From assembly GCF_020037025.1 (NCBI RefSeq), contig NZ_JAIQLH010000149.1:1-35319 (forward strand): a DNA stretch of 35,319 bases. Direction: 5' to 3'. The DNA is from Streptomyces huiliensis (lineage in GTDB: Bacteria; Actinomycetota; Actinomycetes; Streptomycetales; Streptomycetaceae). The notes under the pieces are model-generated. The model did no database searches. It saw only the letters and a list, made by a program, of their open reading frames with translations, and was not told the origin of the DNA. Made by a program: the position numbers and the translations under genes. Shown here one piece after another: positions 9,750-17,520 of this stretch (its first letter is position 1; each line of letters opens with the position of its first letter).

Positions 9750-12700
9750 ATGCAGACCAAGCTGGACGAAGCCAAGGCCGAGCTGCTCGCGCGGGCGGCC
9801 CGCGTCGCCGAGAACACGCCGGCCGGGGCACAGCACCCGACCGGGCCGAACGGTGAGGGCGGGCTCGACCAGGACACCCTGACCGCGTACCTCCAGCGCT
9901 ACTACCTGCACACGGCGCCGGAGGACCTGACGGGCCGCGACCCCGTCGACGTCTTCGGCGCCGCGCTGTCGCACTACCGGCTCGCCGAGAACCGGCCGCA
10001 GGGCACCGCGAACGTGCGGGTCCACACGCCGACGGTCGAGGAGAACGGCTGGACGTGCAGCCACTCGGTGGTCGAGGTGGTCACCGACGACATGCCGTTC
10101 CTGGTCGACTCGGTCACCAACGAGCTCTCCCGGCAGAACCGCGGCATCCACGTCGTCATCCACCCGCAGATGGTCGTCCGCCGCGACCTGACCGGCCGCC
10201 TGCTGGAGGTCCTCGGCTCCAACTGCGACGCCCACGGCACCGGCAAGGACGCCGAACTGCCGCACGACGCGCTCGTCGAGTCCTGGATCCACGTCGAGAT
10301 CGACCGCGAGACCGACCGCGACGACCTCAAGCAGATCGGCAACGACCTGCTCCGCGTCCTCTCCGACGTCCGCGAGGCCGTCGAGGACTGGGAGAAGATG
10401 CGCGAGGCCGCGCTGCGGCTGGCCGACGGCCTGCAGGACGAGCCGGCCCCCGCCGACCTGCCGGTCACCGAGGTCGACGAGGCCCGCGAGCTGCTCCGCT
10501 GGCTCTCCGCCGACCACTTCACGTTCCTCGGCTACCGCGAGTACGAGCTGACCAAGGTGGCCGGCGACGGGGACGAGGAGGACGCGCTGACCGCCGTCCC
10601 CGGCACCGGCCTCGGCATCCTCCGCTCCGACCCCGCGCACACCGTCGACGGGCACCACGACGGCCCGCACGCGCCGCTGTCCCGGCCCGCCTCGGCGTCC
10701 TTCAGCCGGCTGCCCGCCGACGCCCGGGCCAAGGCCCGTGAGCACAAGCTCCTCGTGCTGACCAAGGCCAACAGCCGCGCCACCGTGCACCGTCCCTCGT
10801 ACCTCGACTACGTGGGCGTCAAGAAGTTCGACGCCGAGGGCAACGTCGTCGGCGAGCGCCGCTTCCTGGGCCTGTTCTCCTCGGCCGCCTACACCGAGTC
10901 CGTCCGCCGGGTGCCGGTGATCCGCCGCAAGGTGGCCCAGGTCCTGTCCGACGCCGGGTTCACGCCCCACAGCCACGACGGGCGCGACCTGCTCCAGATC
11001 CTGGAGACCTACCCGCGCGACGAGCTGTTCCAGACCCCTGCCGACCAGCTGCGGTCCATCGCCACCAGCGTGCTCTACCTGCAGGAGCGCCGCCGGCTGC
11101 GGCTGTTCCTGCGCCGCGACGAGTACGGGCGCTACTACTCCGCCCTGGTCTACCTGCCGCGCGACCGGTACACCACCGGCGTCCGGCTGCGGCTGATCGA
11201 CATCCTCAAGGAAGAGCTCAACGGCACCAGCGTCGACTTCACGGCCTGGAACACCGAGTCGGTCCTGTCCCGGCTGCACTTCGTCGTCCGCGTCGAGCCC
11301 GGCTCCACGCTGCCGGAGCTGAGCGACGCCGACGAGGAGCGCATCGAGGGGCGCCTGGTGGAGGCCGCCCGGTCCTGGGCCGACGGCTTCGCCGAGACGC
11401 TCACCGCCGAGGTCGGCGAGGAGCGCGCCGCCGAGCTGCTGCGCCGCTACACCCAGGCCTTCTCCGAGGGCTACAAGGCCGATCACAGTCCGCGCGCCGC
11501 CGTCGCCGACCTCCAGCACCTGGAGAAGGTCACCGCGGGTGACCGCGACTTCGCGTTCAGCCTCTACGAGCCGGTCGGCGCGGCCCCCGGCGAGCGCCGC
11601 TTCAAGATCTACCGCACCGGTGACCCGGTCTCCCTCTCCGCCGTGCTGCCGGTCCTGAGCCGGCTGGGCGTCGAGGTCGTCGACGAGCGCCCGTACGAGC
11701 TGCGCTGCTCGGACCGGACGACGGCGTGGATCTACGACTTCGGGCTGCGGATGCCCGAGCACGTCGAGGGCGACGACGCCCGCGGCCGCTTCCAGGACGC
11801 GTTCGCCGCGGTCTGGACCGGCAAGGCGGAGAACGACAACTTCAACAAGCTCGTGCTGCGCGCCGGTCTCGACTGGCGGCAGGCGATGGTGCTGCGGGCC
11901 TACGCCAAGTACCTCCGGCAGGCCGGTACGACGTTCAGCCAGTCGTACATGGAGGACACCCTCAGCAACAACGTCCACACCACGCGCCTGCTGATCAACC
12001 TGTTCGAGGCCCGGATGTCCCCGGCGCTCCAGCGCGCGGGCCGCGAGCTGACGGACGGGCTGCTGGAGGAGCTGGACGGCGCCCTCGACCAGGTCGCGAG
12101 CCTGGACGAGGACCGCATCCTGCGGGCGTTCCTCACGGTCATCAAGGCCACCCTGCGCACCAATCACTTCCAGCGCGACGCGAACGGCGAGCCGCACGCC
12201 TACCTGTCGATCAAGCTGGACCCGCAGGCCATCCCGGACCTCCCGGCGCCGCGCCCGGCCTTCGAGATCTGGGTCTACTCGCCGCGCGTCGAGGGCGTGC
12301 ACCTGCGCTTCGGCAAGGTCGCCCGCGGTGGTCTGCGCTGGTCCGACCGGCGCGAGGACTTCCGCACCGAGGTGCTGGGCCTGGTCAAGGCGCAGATGGT
12401 GAAGAACACCGTCATCGTCCCGGTGGGCGCCAAGGGCGGCTTCGTCGGCAAGCAGCTGCCGGACCCGTCGGTGGACCGCGACGCGTGGCTCGCCGAGGGC
12501 ATCGCCTCGTACAAGACCTTCATCTCCGGTCTCCTCGACATCACCGACAACATGGTCGGCGGCGAGGTCGTGCCGCCGAAGGACGTCGTCCGGCACGACG
12601 AGGACGACACCTACCTGGTGGTCGCGGCCGACAAGGGCACCGCGACGTTCTCCGACATCGCCAACGAGGTCGCCCAGTCGTACGGCTTCTGGCTCGGTGA

Positions 12701-14735
12701 CGCCTTCGCCTCCGGCGGCTCCGCGGGCTACGACCACAAGGGCATGGGCATCACCGCCCGCGGCGCCTGGGAGTCGGTCAAGCGCCACTTCCAGGAGCTG
12801 GGGCACAACACCCAGACCGAGGACTTCACGGTCGTCGGCGTCGGCGACATGTCCGGTGACGTGTTCGGCAACGGCATGCTGCTGTCGGAGCACATCCGCC
12901 TGGTGGCCGCCTTCGACCACCGGCACATCTTCCTGGACCCGACGCCGGACGCCGCCACCTCGTACGCCGAGCGCCGGCGCCTGTTCGAGCTGCCGCGCTC
13001 GTCGTGGGCCGACTACGACACCTCGCTGCTGTCCAAGGGCGGCGGCGTGCACCCGCGGACGGCCAAGTCGATCCCGATCAACGCGCACGTCCGCGAGGCC
13101 CTGGGCATCGAGCCGGGCATCACCAAGATGACCCCGGCCGAGCTGATGAAGTCCATCCTGCGGGCCCCCGTCGACCTGCTGTGGAACGGCGGCATCGGCA
13201 CCTACGTCAAGGCGTCCACCGAGTCCCACGCGGACGTCGGGGACAAGGCGAACGACGCGATCCGCGTCGACGGCGGCGACCTGCGCGCCAAGGTCGTCGG
13301 CGAGGGCGGCAACCTGGGCCTGACCCAGCTCGGCCGCATCGAGTTCGCGCTCGCGGGCGGCCGGGTCAACACCGACGCCATCGACAACAGCGCCGGCGTG
13401 GACACCTCGGACCACGAGGTGAACATCAAGATCCTGCTCAACGCGCTGGTCACCGACGGCGACATGACCGTCAAGCAGCGCAACAAGCTGCTGGCGGAGA
13501 TGACCGACGAGGTCGGCGAGCTGGTCCTGCGCAACAACTACGCGCAGAACGTCGCCCTGGCCAACGCGGTGGCCCAGGCGCCCAGCCTGCTCCACGCCCA
13601 CCAGCGGATCATGCGCCGCCTCAGCCGGGACGGGCACCTGGACCGTGCGCTGGAGTTCCTGCCCACCGACCGGCAGATCCGTGAGCGGCTCTCCGCCGGG
13701 CGCGGCCTGACCCAGCCGGAGCTGGCGGTCCTGCTCGCCTACATCAAGATCACGACGGCCGAGGAGCTGCTGGCCACCGGCCTGCCGGACGACCCGTACC
13801 TGCAGCGCCTGCTCTACGCCTACTTCCCGGGCGCCCTGCGCCAGGCGTTCGGCGAGCAGATCGACCACCACGCCCTGCGGCGCGAGATCGTGACGACCGT
13901 CCTCGTCAACGACACGGTCAACACCGGCGGGTCGACCTTCCTGCACCGGCTGCGGGAGGAGACCGGGGCCTCGCTGGAGGAGATCGTCCGGGCGCAGGCC
14001 GCGGCCCGCGAGATCTTCGGCCTGGGCGCGGTGTGGGACGCCGTCGAGGCGCTGGACAACAAGGTCGCGGCGGACGTCCAGACCCGGGTGCGGCTGCACT
14101 CGCGGCGGCTGGTCGAGCGCGGCACCCGCTGGCTGCTCAACAACCGCCCGCAGCCGCTCCAGCTGGCCGAGACCATCGAGTACTTCCGCGACGGCGTGGC
14201 GACGGTCTGGGGCGAGCTGCCCAAGCTGCTGCGCGGCGAGGACCTCGAGTGGTGGCAGACCATCCACGACGAGCTGACGGAGGCCGGGATCCCCGGCGAG
14301 CTGGCCGTCCGGGTCGCGGGCTTCTCGTCCGTCTTCCCGGCGCTGGACGTCGTCGCCATCGCGGAGCGCACGGGCAAGGAGCCGCTGTTCGTGGCGGAGG
14401 TCTACTACGACCTCGGCGACCGGCTGCACATCACCCAGCTGATGGACAAGATCATCGAGCTGCCGCGGTCCGACCGCTGGCAGTCGATGGCCCGCGCCTC
14501 CATCCGTGAGGACCTGTACGCGTGCCACGCCGCGCTCACCGCCGACATCCTCGCGGTGGGCAACGGCTCCTCCACGCCGGAGCAGCGCTTCACGGCGTGG
14601 GAGGAGAAGAACGCGCCGATCCTGACCCGCGCGCGGACCACGCTGGACGAGATCCGCGGCTCGGACTCGTTCGACCTGGCCAACCTGTCGGTGGCCATGC
14701 GGACGATGCGCACCCTGCTGCGGACGCACAGCTGA
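9750..14735 (+). CDS. gdh: NAD-specific glutamate dehydrogenase, large (180-kDa) class
   Basis: This 1661-residue enzyme interconverts glutamate and 2-oxoglutarate plus ammonium with NAD. It has a long N-terminal region with ACT-like modules (about 1-690), the catalytic dehydrogenase core (about 700-1230) and a C-terminal helical region. Core motifs are KVARGGLRWSDRREDFRTEV (from about 855), VPVGAKGGFVGKQLP (about 890-905), GVGDMSGDVFGNGML (about 1028-1042) and VVGEGGNLGLTQLGR (about 1180-1195). The length matches the class first described in S. clavuligerus. The ATG at 9750 is preceded by AGGAGCCAGAGGAC. The in-frame ATG at 9696 adds unconserved residues. It is monocistronic, ended by a perfect terminator. 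Confidence 0.96.
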   Translation: MQTKLDEAKAELLARAARVAENTPAGAQHPTGPNGEGGLDQDTLTAYLQRYYLHTAPEDLTGRDPVDVFGAALSHYRLAENRPQGTANVRVHTPTVEENGWTCSHSVVEVVTDDMPFLVDSVTNELSRQNRGIHVVIHPQMVVRRDLTGRLLEVLGSNCDAHGTGKDAELPHDALVESWIHVEIDRETDRDDLKQIGNDLLRVLSDVREAVEDWEKMREAALRLADGLQDEPAPADLPVTEVDEARELLRWLSADHFTFLGYREYELTKVAGDGDEEDALTAVPGTGLGILRSDPAHTVDGHHDGPHAPLSRPASASFSRLPADARAKAREHKLLVLTKANSRATVHRPSYLDYVGVKKFDAEGNVVGERRFLGLFSSAAYTESVRRVPVIRRKVAQVLSDAGFTPHSHDGRDLLQILETYPRDELFQTPADQLRSIATSVLYLQERRRLRLFLRRDEYGRYYSALVYLPRDRYTTGVRLRLIDILKEELNGTSVDFTAWNTESVLSRLHFVVRVEPGSTLPELSDADEERIEGRLVEAARSWADGFAETLTAEVGEERAAELLRRYTQAFSEGYKADHSPRAAVADLQHLEKVTAGDRDFAFSLYEPVGAAPGERRFKIYRTGDPVSLSAVLPVLSRLGVEVVDERPYELRCSDRTTAWIYDFGLRMPEHVEGDDARGRFQDAFAAVWTGKAENDNFNKLVLRAGLDWRQAMVLRAYAKYLRQAGTTFSQSYMEDTLSNNVHTTRLLINLFEARMSPALQRAGRELTDGLLEELDGALDQVASLDEDRILRAFLTVIKATLRTNHFQRDANGEPHAYLSIKLDPQAIPDLPAPRPAFEIWVYSPRVEGVHLRFGKVARGGLRWSDRREDFRTEVLGLVKAQMVKNTVIVPVGAKGGFVGKQLPDPSVDRDAWLAEGIASYKTFISGLLDITDNMVGGEVVPPKDVVRHDEDDTYLVVAADKGTATFSDIANEVAQSYGFWLGDAFASGGSAGYDHKGMGITARGAWESVKRHFQELGHNTQTEDFTVVGVGDMSGDVFGNGMLLSEHIRLVAAFDHRHIFLDPTPDAATSYAERRRLFELPRSSWADYDTSLLSKGGGVHPRTAKSIPINAHVREALGIEPGITKMTPAELMKSILRAPVDLLWNGGIGTYVKASTESHADVGDKANDAIRVDGGDLRAKVVGEGGNLGLTQLGRIEFALAGGRVNTDAIDNSAGVDTSDHEVNIKILLNALVTDGDMTVKQRNKLLAEMTDEVGELVLRNNYAQNVALANAVAQAPSLLHAHQRIMRRLSRDGHLDRALEFLPTDRQIRERLSAGRGLTQPELAVLLAYIKITTAEELLATGLPDDPYLQRLLYAYFPGALRQAFGEQIDHHALRREIVTTVLVNDTVNTGGSTFLHRLREETGASLEEIVRAQAAAREIFGLGAVWDAVEALDNKVAADVQTRVRLHSRRLVERGTRWLLNNRPQPLQLAETIEYFRDGVATVWGELPKLLRGEDLEWWQTIHDELTEAGIPGELAVRVAGFSSVFPALDVVAIAERTGKEPLFVAEVYYDLGDRLHITQLMDKIIELPRSDRWQSMARASIREDLYACHAALTADILAVGNGSSTPEQRFTAWEEKNAPILTRARTTLDEIRGSDSFDLANLSVAMRTMRTLLRTHS

Positions 14736-14750
14736 TCCGTCGACCGCGTC

Positions 14751-14794
14751 AAGGGGCGGCCCCGGGGTTCCGAAACCCCGGGGCCGCCCCTTTT
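14751..14794. terminator. Perfect intrinsic terminator after gdh
   Basis: A 19-bp perfect stem, AAGGGGCGGCCCCGGGGTT (14751-14769) with its complement at 14774-14792, closes a CCGA loop and ends in TTTT (14791-14794), 15 nt after the gdh stop. It is the strongest terminator in the window and probably also blocks readthrough from the convergent gtrA-like gene. Confidence 0.95.
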
Positions 14795-14882
14795 CGTCCT
14801 TCTTCACCCCCGCGTTCCTGCCGGTTCCGCCCGCGTTGGCGGCCCGGCCGCCCGGCCCTGCTGTCCTGGGGACCGGTGGTTC

Positions 14883-15464
14883 CTACGGTGGAGGTGCGGT
14901 GGTCTCGGGTCGGTACGCGGCCGGGTCGTGCCCGGCGGGCGCGTCGTGAACGGGCGCGGGCGCGTCGTGCGCGCGGCCGTGCCGCGGTCCGTGGCGGGGC
15001 AGCGTCCGGAAGACCCAGGCCCGGTACGCCCAGAAGCGGAACAGGGTGGCGGTTCCGATGCCGAGGAACTTGAAGAGGTTGCTCTGGAACGGCGAGCCCC
15101 AGCCGAAGCCGTAGGTGGCGATGTAGAGGATGCCGTTCTCGATGACCAGGCCGAGGGCGCTGAAGACCGCGAAGAGCAGCACCTCCCTGCTGCGGTGGCT
15201 CTTGTCGCGGTCGCGGTAGGTGAAGTACCGCAGGCCCAGGTAGTTGAAGGCGATGGCGACGACGGTGGCGACCACGCTGCACCGGACGACGGGGAGCCTG
15301 GTGATGCCCCGGCACAGGTTGAAGACGCCGAAGTTGACGAAGATCCCCAGCACCCCGACGGTGCCGAACTTCGCGAACTCGTGTCCGAGCGCCAGCAGCC
15401 TCGCCGAACCGGGCAGGCGTCTCCCTCTTGCCGTCGTCCCTGCCGTCGTCTGTCGCAAGGGCAT
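14883..15464 (-). CDS. GtrA family membrane protein (putative polyprenyl-phosphate-sugar flippase)
   Basis: This 193-residue protein has four hydrophobic segments typical of GtrA: FGTVGVLGIFVNFGVFNLC, VVATVVAIAFNYLGLRYFTY, LLFAVFSALGLVIENGILYIA and a last one ending FRFWAYRAWVF. GtrA-like proteins are thought to move polyprenyl-phosphate-linked sugars across the membrane for extracytoplasmic glycosyltransferases. That fits the neighbouring lipid-P-mannose synthase and GT-C genes. A hydrophilic Pro/His-rich tail follows. The start is uncertain: the ATG at 15464 touches its GGGAG, whereas the TTG at 15458 has ideal spacing. It is divergent from the main run and shares an AT-rich promoter region with it. 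Confidence 0.88.
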   Translation of the reverse strand: MPLRQTTAGTTARGRRLPGSARLLALGHEFAKFGTVGVLGIFVNFGVFNLCRGITRLPVVRCSVVATVVAIAFNYLGLRYFTYRDRDKSHRSREVLLFAVFSALGLVIENGILYIATYGFGWGSPFQSNLFKFLGIGTATLFRFWAYRAWVFRTLPRHGPRHGRAHDAPAPVHDAPAGHDPAAYRPETTAPPP

Positions 15465-15495
15465 CTCCCGAAACGGTCGCCACGCATAGCGGACA

Positions 15496-15525
15496 TTGCA
15501 CGCAGACAGCTGATTGTAGTGTAAT
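15496..15525 (+). promoter_or_regulatory. Promoter for the rightward glycopolymer run
   Basis: TTGCAC (15496-15501), an 18-bp spacer and TGTAAT (15520-15525) make the best sigma-70-type promoter seen here. Transcription would start near 15532, about 50 nt before the pyrophosphorylase gene. Confidence 0.65.
15513..15518 (-). promoter_or_regulatory. Candidate -10 (TACAAT) for the gtrA-like gene
   Basis: On the minus strand this hexamer reads TACAAT, one mismatch from consensus. It lies inside the spacer of the rightward promoter at 15496-15525. The -35 (TTAGTT or TAGTTT) is weak. The two promoters would compete for polymerase. Confidence 0.45.
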
Positions 15526-15582
15526 TTCCCGCGAAAACTAACGCAGTGCGACGGTGTGACGACGATGCGCGAGGACGGTGGC

Positions 15583-16662
15583 ATGACAGAGGCGGTACTG
15601 CTCGTCGGCGGCAAGGGCACTCGGCTCCAGCCGCTCACGCTGAACACCCCCAAGCCGATGGTCCCGGCCGCCGGGGTGCCGTTCCTCGCCCACCAGCTCG
15701 CCCGGGCCCGGGCCGCCGGGGTGCGGCACGTCGTCCTGGCCACCTCGTACCTCGCCGAGGTCTTCGAGCCGTACTTCGGCGACGGCTCCGCCCACGGCCT
15801 GCGGCTCACCTACGTCACCGAGGACGAGCCGCTCGGCACGGGCGGGGCGATCCGGGGCGCCGCCGGCGCGCTCACTGCCCGGCCGGGCGACCCCGTGCTC
15901 GTCTTCAACGGCGACATCCTCACCGGACTCGACATCCCCGCCCTGCTCAGGCACCACGAGCGGACCCAGGCCGACGTCACCCTGCACCTCACCCGGGTCG
16001 CCGACCCCCGGGCGTACGGCCTGGTGCCCACCGCCCCCGACGGCCGGGTGCTGGCCTTCACCGAGAAGCCCCGGCACCCCGACGAGATCGTCACCGACCA
16101 GATCAACGCCGGCTGCTACGTCTTCCGGCGGGAGGTCATCGACGCCATCCCCGCCGGCCGCCCGGTCTCCGTCGAGCGGGAGACCTTCCCCGGGCTGCTG
16201 GACGGCGGCGCGCTGCTGCACGGCGTCGTCGACGCGTCGTACTGGCTGGACCTCGGCCGGCCCGCCTCGTTCATCCAGGCCTCCGCCGACCTCGTGCGCG
16301 GCATCGTCCGCTCCCCGGCGGTGCCGGGCGAACCGGGGGAGCACCTGGTGCTGCCCGGCGCCCACGTCGAGCCCGGGGCGCGGCTGGCCGGCGGGACGGT
16401 CGTCGGCGCGGGGGCGTGGGTCGGGGCCGGTGCCGAGATCACCGGGTCCGTGGTGCTGGACGGGGCCCGGGTCGAGGCGGGGGCGCGGATCCGGGCGTCG
16501 ATGATCGGTACCGCCGCACGGGTGGGGCCGCGCACCGTGCTGGACGGCGCCGTCATCGGCGACCACGCCGAGGTCGGCGCGGACAACGAGCTGCGCGAGG
16601 GTGCCCGGGTCTGGTGCGGCACCGCCATCCCCGACGCCGCCATCCGCTTCGGCGCCGCCTGA
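15583..16662 (+). CDS. Sugar-nucleotide pyrophosphorylase (mannose-1-phosphate guanylyltransferase-like)
   Basis: This 359-residue nucleotidyltransferase couples a sugar-1-phosphate to an NTP. The N-terminal Rossmann-like domain has the signature GGKGTRLQPLT (9-19), PKPM (23-26) and the metal-binding FNGD near 108-111, then EKP. The C-terminal third (about 250-355) is a left-handed beta-helix of hexapeptide-like repeats (PGAHVEPGARLAGGTVVGAG). The architecture fits GDP-mannose or related pyrophosphorylases. GDP-mannose would feed the next gene, but glucose-1-phosphate uridylyl or thymidylyl activity cannot be excluded. The ATG at 15583 has GAGGACGG upstream. In-frame alternatives exist at 15556 (GTG) and 15565 (ATG). 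It is the first gene of the rightward run. Confidence 0.88.
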   Translation: MTEAVLLVGGKGTRLQPLTLNTPKPMVPAAGVPFLAHQLARARAAGVRHVVLATSYLAEVFEPYFGDGSAHGLRLTYVTEDEPLGTGGAIRGAAGALTARPGDPVLVFNGDILTGLDIPALLRHHERTQADVTLHLTRVADPRAYGLVPTAPDGRVLAFTEKPRHPDEIVTDQINAGCYVFRREVIDAIPAGRPVSVERETFPGLLDGGALLHGVVDASYWLDLGRPASFIQASADLVRGIVRSPAVPGEPGEHLVLPGAHVEPGARLAGGTVVGAGAWVGAGAEITGSVVLDGARVEAGARIRASMIGTAARVGPRTVLDGAVIGDHAEVGADNELREGARVWCGTAIPDAAIRFGAA

Positions 16663-16710
16663 CCGGGGAACCGACGTCCGTATGCCCCCACCTACCGCAG
16701 AGGACAGCCC

Positions 16711-17520
16711 ATGAGAGTTCCGCACACCCCCGCCGTCCTGGCCCCGCTGCCCGCCGAGTGGGCCCGCACGGTGACCACCGTGGTGATGCCCACCTACAAC
16801 GAGGCGGAGAACCTGCCGATGATGGCTGAGGCGCTGATGGCGCTGCCGCTGGAGGGGCTGCGGCTGCTGGTCGTGGACGACGACAGCCCGGACGGCACCG
16901 GCCGGGTCGCCGACCAGCTGGCCGACAAGTACCAGGAGCCCGGCCGGCCACGCGTCTCCGTGCTGCACCGCACCGCCAAGGAGGGCCTCGGACGGGCGTA
17001 CGCGGCCGGTATGGCGCGGGCCGTCGAGGACGGCGCCGCGTACGTCCTGCAGATGGACGCCGACGGCAGCCACCCGGCCGGCAAGATCGCCGAGATGCTG
17101 GGTGTCGCCCTGTCCACCGGGGCGGACGTCGTCGTCGGCAGCCGGTACGTGCCCGGCGGCACCCTGTCCGCCGCCTGGGGCGCCCACCGCAAGCTGCTCT
17201 CGCGCTGGGCCAACGCCTACGCGGGCACCATCCTCGGCACCCGGCTGCGCGACATCACCGGCGGGTTCAACCTGTGGAGCGCGGCGGCGCTGCGCTCCCT
17301 CGACCTCGACACCGTCGACAGCGCGGGCTACAGCTTCCAGGTCGAGACCAAGTACCGGGCGCTGCGGGCCGGGTTCACGGTGGTGGAGGTGCCGATCCAC
17401 TTCGAGGACCGGACGGTGGGGGAGTCCAAGATGAGCCTGGCGGTGCAGATGGAGTCGGTCGCGATGCCCTGGCGGCTGCGGGCCAAGGAGATGCGTTCGA
17501 GCGGTGGGCGGGCCCGCTGA
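16711..17520 (+). CDS. Polyprenol-monophosphomannose synthase-like glycosyltransferase (GT2)
   Basis: This 269-residue soluble-type GT2 resembles Dpm1/Ppm1 and is expected to transfer mannose from GDP-mannose to polyprenyl phosphate on the inner membrane face. Motifs are VVMPTYNEAENLP (24-36), VVDDDSPDGT (54-63), the DxD MDADGSHP (115-122) and ITGGFNLW. It lacks C-terminal membrane helices and the fused Lnt-like domain of mycobacterial Ppm1. The ATG at 16711 has GAGGACAG 5 nt upstream. It lies 48 bp after the pyrophosphorylase gene. Glucosyl-lipid synthesis (GtrB-like) is the main alternative, and the short single-domain form favours Dpm1. Confidence 0.87.
   Translation: MRVPHTPAVLAPLPAEWARTVTTVVMPTYNEAENLPMMAEALMALPLEGLRLLVVDDDSPDGTGRVADQLADKYQEPGRPRVSVLHRTAKEGLGRAYAAGMARAVEDGAAYVLQMDADGSHPAGKIAEMLGVALSTGADVVVGSRYVPGGTLSAAWGAHRKLLSRWANAYAGTILGTRLRDITGGFNLWSAAALRSLDLDTVDSAGYSFQVETKYRALRAGFTVVEVPIHFEDRTVGESKMSLAVQMESVAMPWRLRAKEMRSSGGRAR

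Noticed and set aside
9717..14807. Very long open frame on the minus strand opposite gdh (1696 codons)
   Set aside because: It is the complement of the gdh gene with shadow composition (Val/Leu/Asp/Gln-rich), without motifs, and it crosses the terminator at 14751-14794.
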